64,000 nucleotides of DNA. Source: Labrenzia sp. PHM005. GTDB taxonomy: Bacteria; Pseudomonadota; Alphaproteobacteria; Rhizobiales; Stappiaceae. Of the stretch, positions 62,613 to 64,000 are shown one piece after another (within the stretch, counting starts at the first letter, position 1; the number at the start of each line of letters is the position of its first letter). The stretch spans positions 1,420,501-1,484,500 of the forward strand of contig NZ_CP041191.1 of NCBI RefSeq assembly GCF_006517275.1. The letters run 5' to 3'. The notes below the pieces were generated by a model. That model was not told the origin of the DNA, did not search any database, and was given only the letters and a program-made list of their open reading frames with translations. The position numbers and the translations under genes were made by a program.

Positions 62613-63434
62613 GTGCTACATAAAATAATAAGAGTACTTATCGCCGACGACAGTTCTGTTGCGCGTGAAGTTGTCGCGCAAGGAGTTAAAACTCACCGCA
62701 AGGAACGGTATATTGAAGTTGACGTAGTCGACAATGGCCGTGCCGCGCTTGAGACGCTGCGCAAGAAATCAATCGATATTGCCTTCATCGACATAAATAT
62801 GCCGGGGTTGAATGGCCCCGAAGTGGTGTCGGCCATGCAGGAAACGCAGTCGAACGAATGTTTGACAGTGGCAATGTCGGGAAGTCTTGATGACAAGCTC
62901 GAAGCGGTCCTAAAGCGCTTCGGTGCCTACCATTTTCTGCAAAAACCTTTTTTGCCCGAAGATGTGGCTGAAATCGTTGGCACCTACCGAATGATGGTGC
63001 ATGCCTATCCAATTCTGATCGTTGATGATTCAGGGACGATGCGCAAAATTACCCGGAAGGTTTTAGAAAGCAGCCGGTTTAATTTTGAGATTTCTGAAGC
63101 CGATAGCGCCGAAAATGCTCTTAAAAAACTGGCAGGAAGAGAATATGCGATCGTCCTGACTGATTTTCATATGCCTGGCCTGGACGGGTTGGAACTGGCA
63201 GGGTCGATACGGGATCTTTCGAGCAAAATCGCCATCTATATGATGTCAACCAACGACACGACCTATTTGGAGCGATCGGCTGCGTTCATCGGAATAAACG
63301 GGTTCTTGAAGAAACCCTTTAATGCTGCGGATATCGACACACTCATGCATGAGTATCTGGAAATCGATAAGCCGAAATTTGGTAAAGTGCGGGATATGTT
63401 CAGTTTCGTTTCCCGGGAGCGGAAGGCCTCTTAA
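62613..63434 (+). CDS. Double-receiver response regulator (REC-REC), paralogue of 2310-3095
   Basis: 273 residues from a GTG at 62613 (AGGGGGAAG upstream). REC1 (6-125): D12-D13, phosphoacceptor D60 in 'FIDINMP', K111 in 'LQKPF'. REC2 (132-250): D138-D139, D184 in 'LTDFHMP', Lys in 'LKKPF'. No output domain. Layout, motifs and inter-receiver spacing match the protein at 2310-3095, suggesting duplication and possibly cross-talk. No kinase adjacent. Confidence 0.9.
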   Translation: MLHKIIRVLIADDSSVAREVVAQGVKTHRKERYIEVDVVDNGRAALETLRKKSIDIAFIDINMPGLNGPEVVSAMQETQSNECLTVAMSGSLDDKLEAVLKRFGAYHFLQKPFLPEDVAEIVGTYRMMVHAYPILIVDDSGTMRKITRKVLESSRFNFEISEADSAENALKKLAGREYAIVLTDFHMPGLDGLELAGSIRDLSSKIAIYMMSTNDTTYLERSAAFIGINGFLKKPFNAADIDTLMHEYLEIDKPKFGKVRDMFSFVSRERKAS

Positions 63435-63614
63435 GTATCGGCCTTCCTTTTCTCCGTACTCCGAAGCATTTTCTTCAAATTAGCTGGGTAATAATTGCCT
63501 TCTGATTACATTCATTTTGGATAGTTTTTCCTGCGCCTTGATTAGCGTGCTCCAAGTTGATTCAATGGCAGAATCAGTACTTCCGCGAGTTTATAGCGAT
63601 TTCGCCCCGGTACG

Positions 63615-64000
63615 ATGGAGCGCGGTGTGGGCAAAACAGCACGACTTGAATATCTAAGGCGTATCTTACCTTTGAGCTTGGCAGTGCTCGGCATTGCCGG
63701 CTGGTTCTTTTTCATGACCGTGCTCAGCAGTGTGATGTGTTTGATCGCCGCAGCGGCTATTTATGCAGCTCTGCCCAGCCCCCAACCTGCATCCGGTGCT
63801 ATTCGGCCTGTTTCCAAACCATCGGTGTTGGTTTTGGATATGATCGGGTTTGGATTTGGACTTATCTTCCTTCCGCCAGCCATCATAGGCATGGCGACTG
63901 CGCATGGCGTACTTGCTGTTCTTGCACTTCTGTGTCTTGTGCCGGCCAGCCTCTCGCTGGTGTTTTTTACCGTGGCTGTGCGCCAGGAAACGTCCTGGGT
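63615..64000 (+). CDS. Membrane protein, 3' end outside window
   Basis: An open frame of 128 codons from an ATG at 63615 runs off the right edge without a stop; a GTG at 63627 with GGAG six bases upstream is a better start by ribosome site. Four hydrophobic segments are visible (about 18-30, 33-50, 78-97 and 100-122) separated by short loops, including a Pro-rich one (LPSPQPASGAIRPVSKPS). Not recognised; the missing C-terminus may hold a cytoplasmic domain. Confidence 0.6.
   Translation, partial: MERGVGKTARLEYLRRILPLSLAVLGIAGWFFFMTVLSSVMCLIAAAAIYAALPSPQPASGAIRPVSKPSVLVLDMIGFGFGLIFLPPAIIGMATAHGVLAVLALLCLVPASLSLVFFTVAVRQETSW

Overview
This window reads as chromosome of a marine-type alphaproteobacterium, most likely Hyphomicrobiales and probably a Stappiaceae relative (Roseibium/Labrenzia). 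The grounds are the tsaD-hemC-hemD-mitofilin-hemY order, the divergent ethylmalonyl-CoA pathway pair, TRAP transport, a pob/pca operon with PcaQ, and GC-rich codon use. The genus is inferred from family resemblance, not from a search.

Layout. 1-3100: small secreted proteins (a truncated conserved protein, an SH3b protein, a CAP lipoprotein), an NTF2-like protein and a double-receiver response regulator. 3112-6842: crotonyl-CoA carboxylase/reductase divergent from ethylmalonyl-CoA mutase. 7425-9513: an inorganic-carbon module (SbtA-type bicarbonate transporter, PII-like SbtB, beta-carbonic anhydrase) close to the CO2-fixing Ccr. 9721-17817: DinB protein, TenA plus DMT permease, asd, a racemase/M24 peptidase pair, a Bcr-type efflux pump and a membrane protein. 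17917-24713: a large AA5-like copper-radical oxidase without a signal peptide, divergent from a type I secretion ABC/HlyD pair that probably exports it. 24818-30428: YciI, EVE, an ETF-beta-type methyltransferase, an M20 amidohydrolase, an orphan solute-binding protein, a membrane-anchored AlbA_2 protein and a TauE/SafE exporter. 30685-38589: an EAL-CBS-GGDEF protein, leuB, an MCP, a VOC protein, and a MarR-controlled monooxygenase/cytochrome b561 pair. 38659-49319: gpsA/NUDIX, a fatty-acid-hydroxylase/creatininase fusion, tsaD, the hem cluster and tRNA-Thr(CGT). 49556-53688: an orphan protein beside the tRNA and a TRAP transporter. 53700-62404: aromatic catabolism (pobA-pcaDCHG-BKACE-pcaB), the divergent regulator pcaQ and a translationally coupled ThDP enzyme. 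62613-63434: a second double-receiver protein. The window ends inside a membrane protein gene.

How genes may work together. Three links stand out. (1) SbtA/SbtB/carbonic anhydrase may supply CO2 for Ccr-dependent reductive carboxylation. (2) The T1SS pair may export the copper-radical oxidase. (3) The pca operon lacks pcaIJ and pcaF locally but carries a BKACE enzyme that could cleave beta-ketoadipate directly; the convergent TRAP system may import the aromatic substrate. The sterol-desaturase/creatininase fusion and the paired double-receiver proteins are the oddest single architectures.
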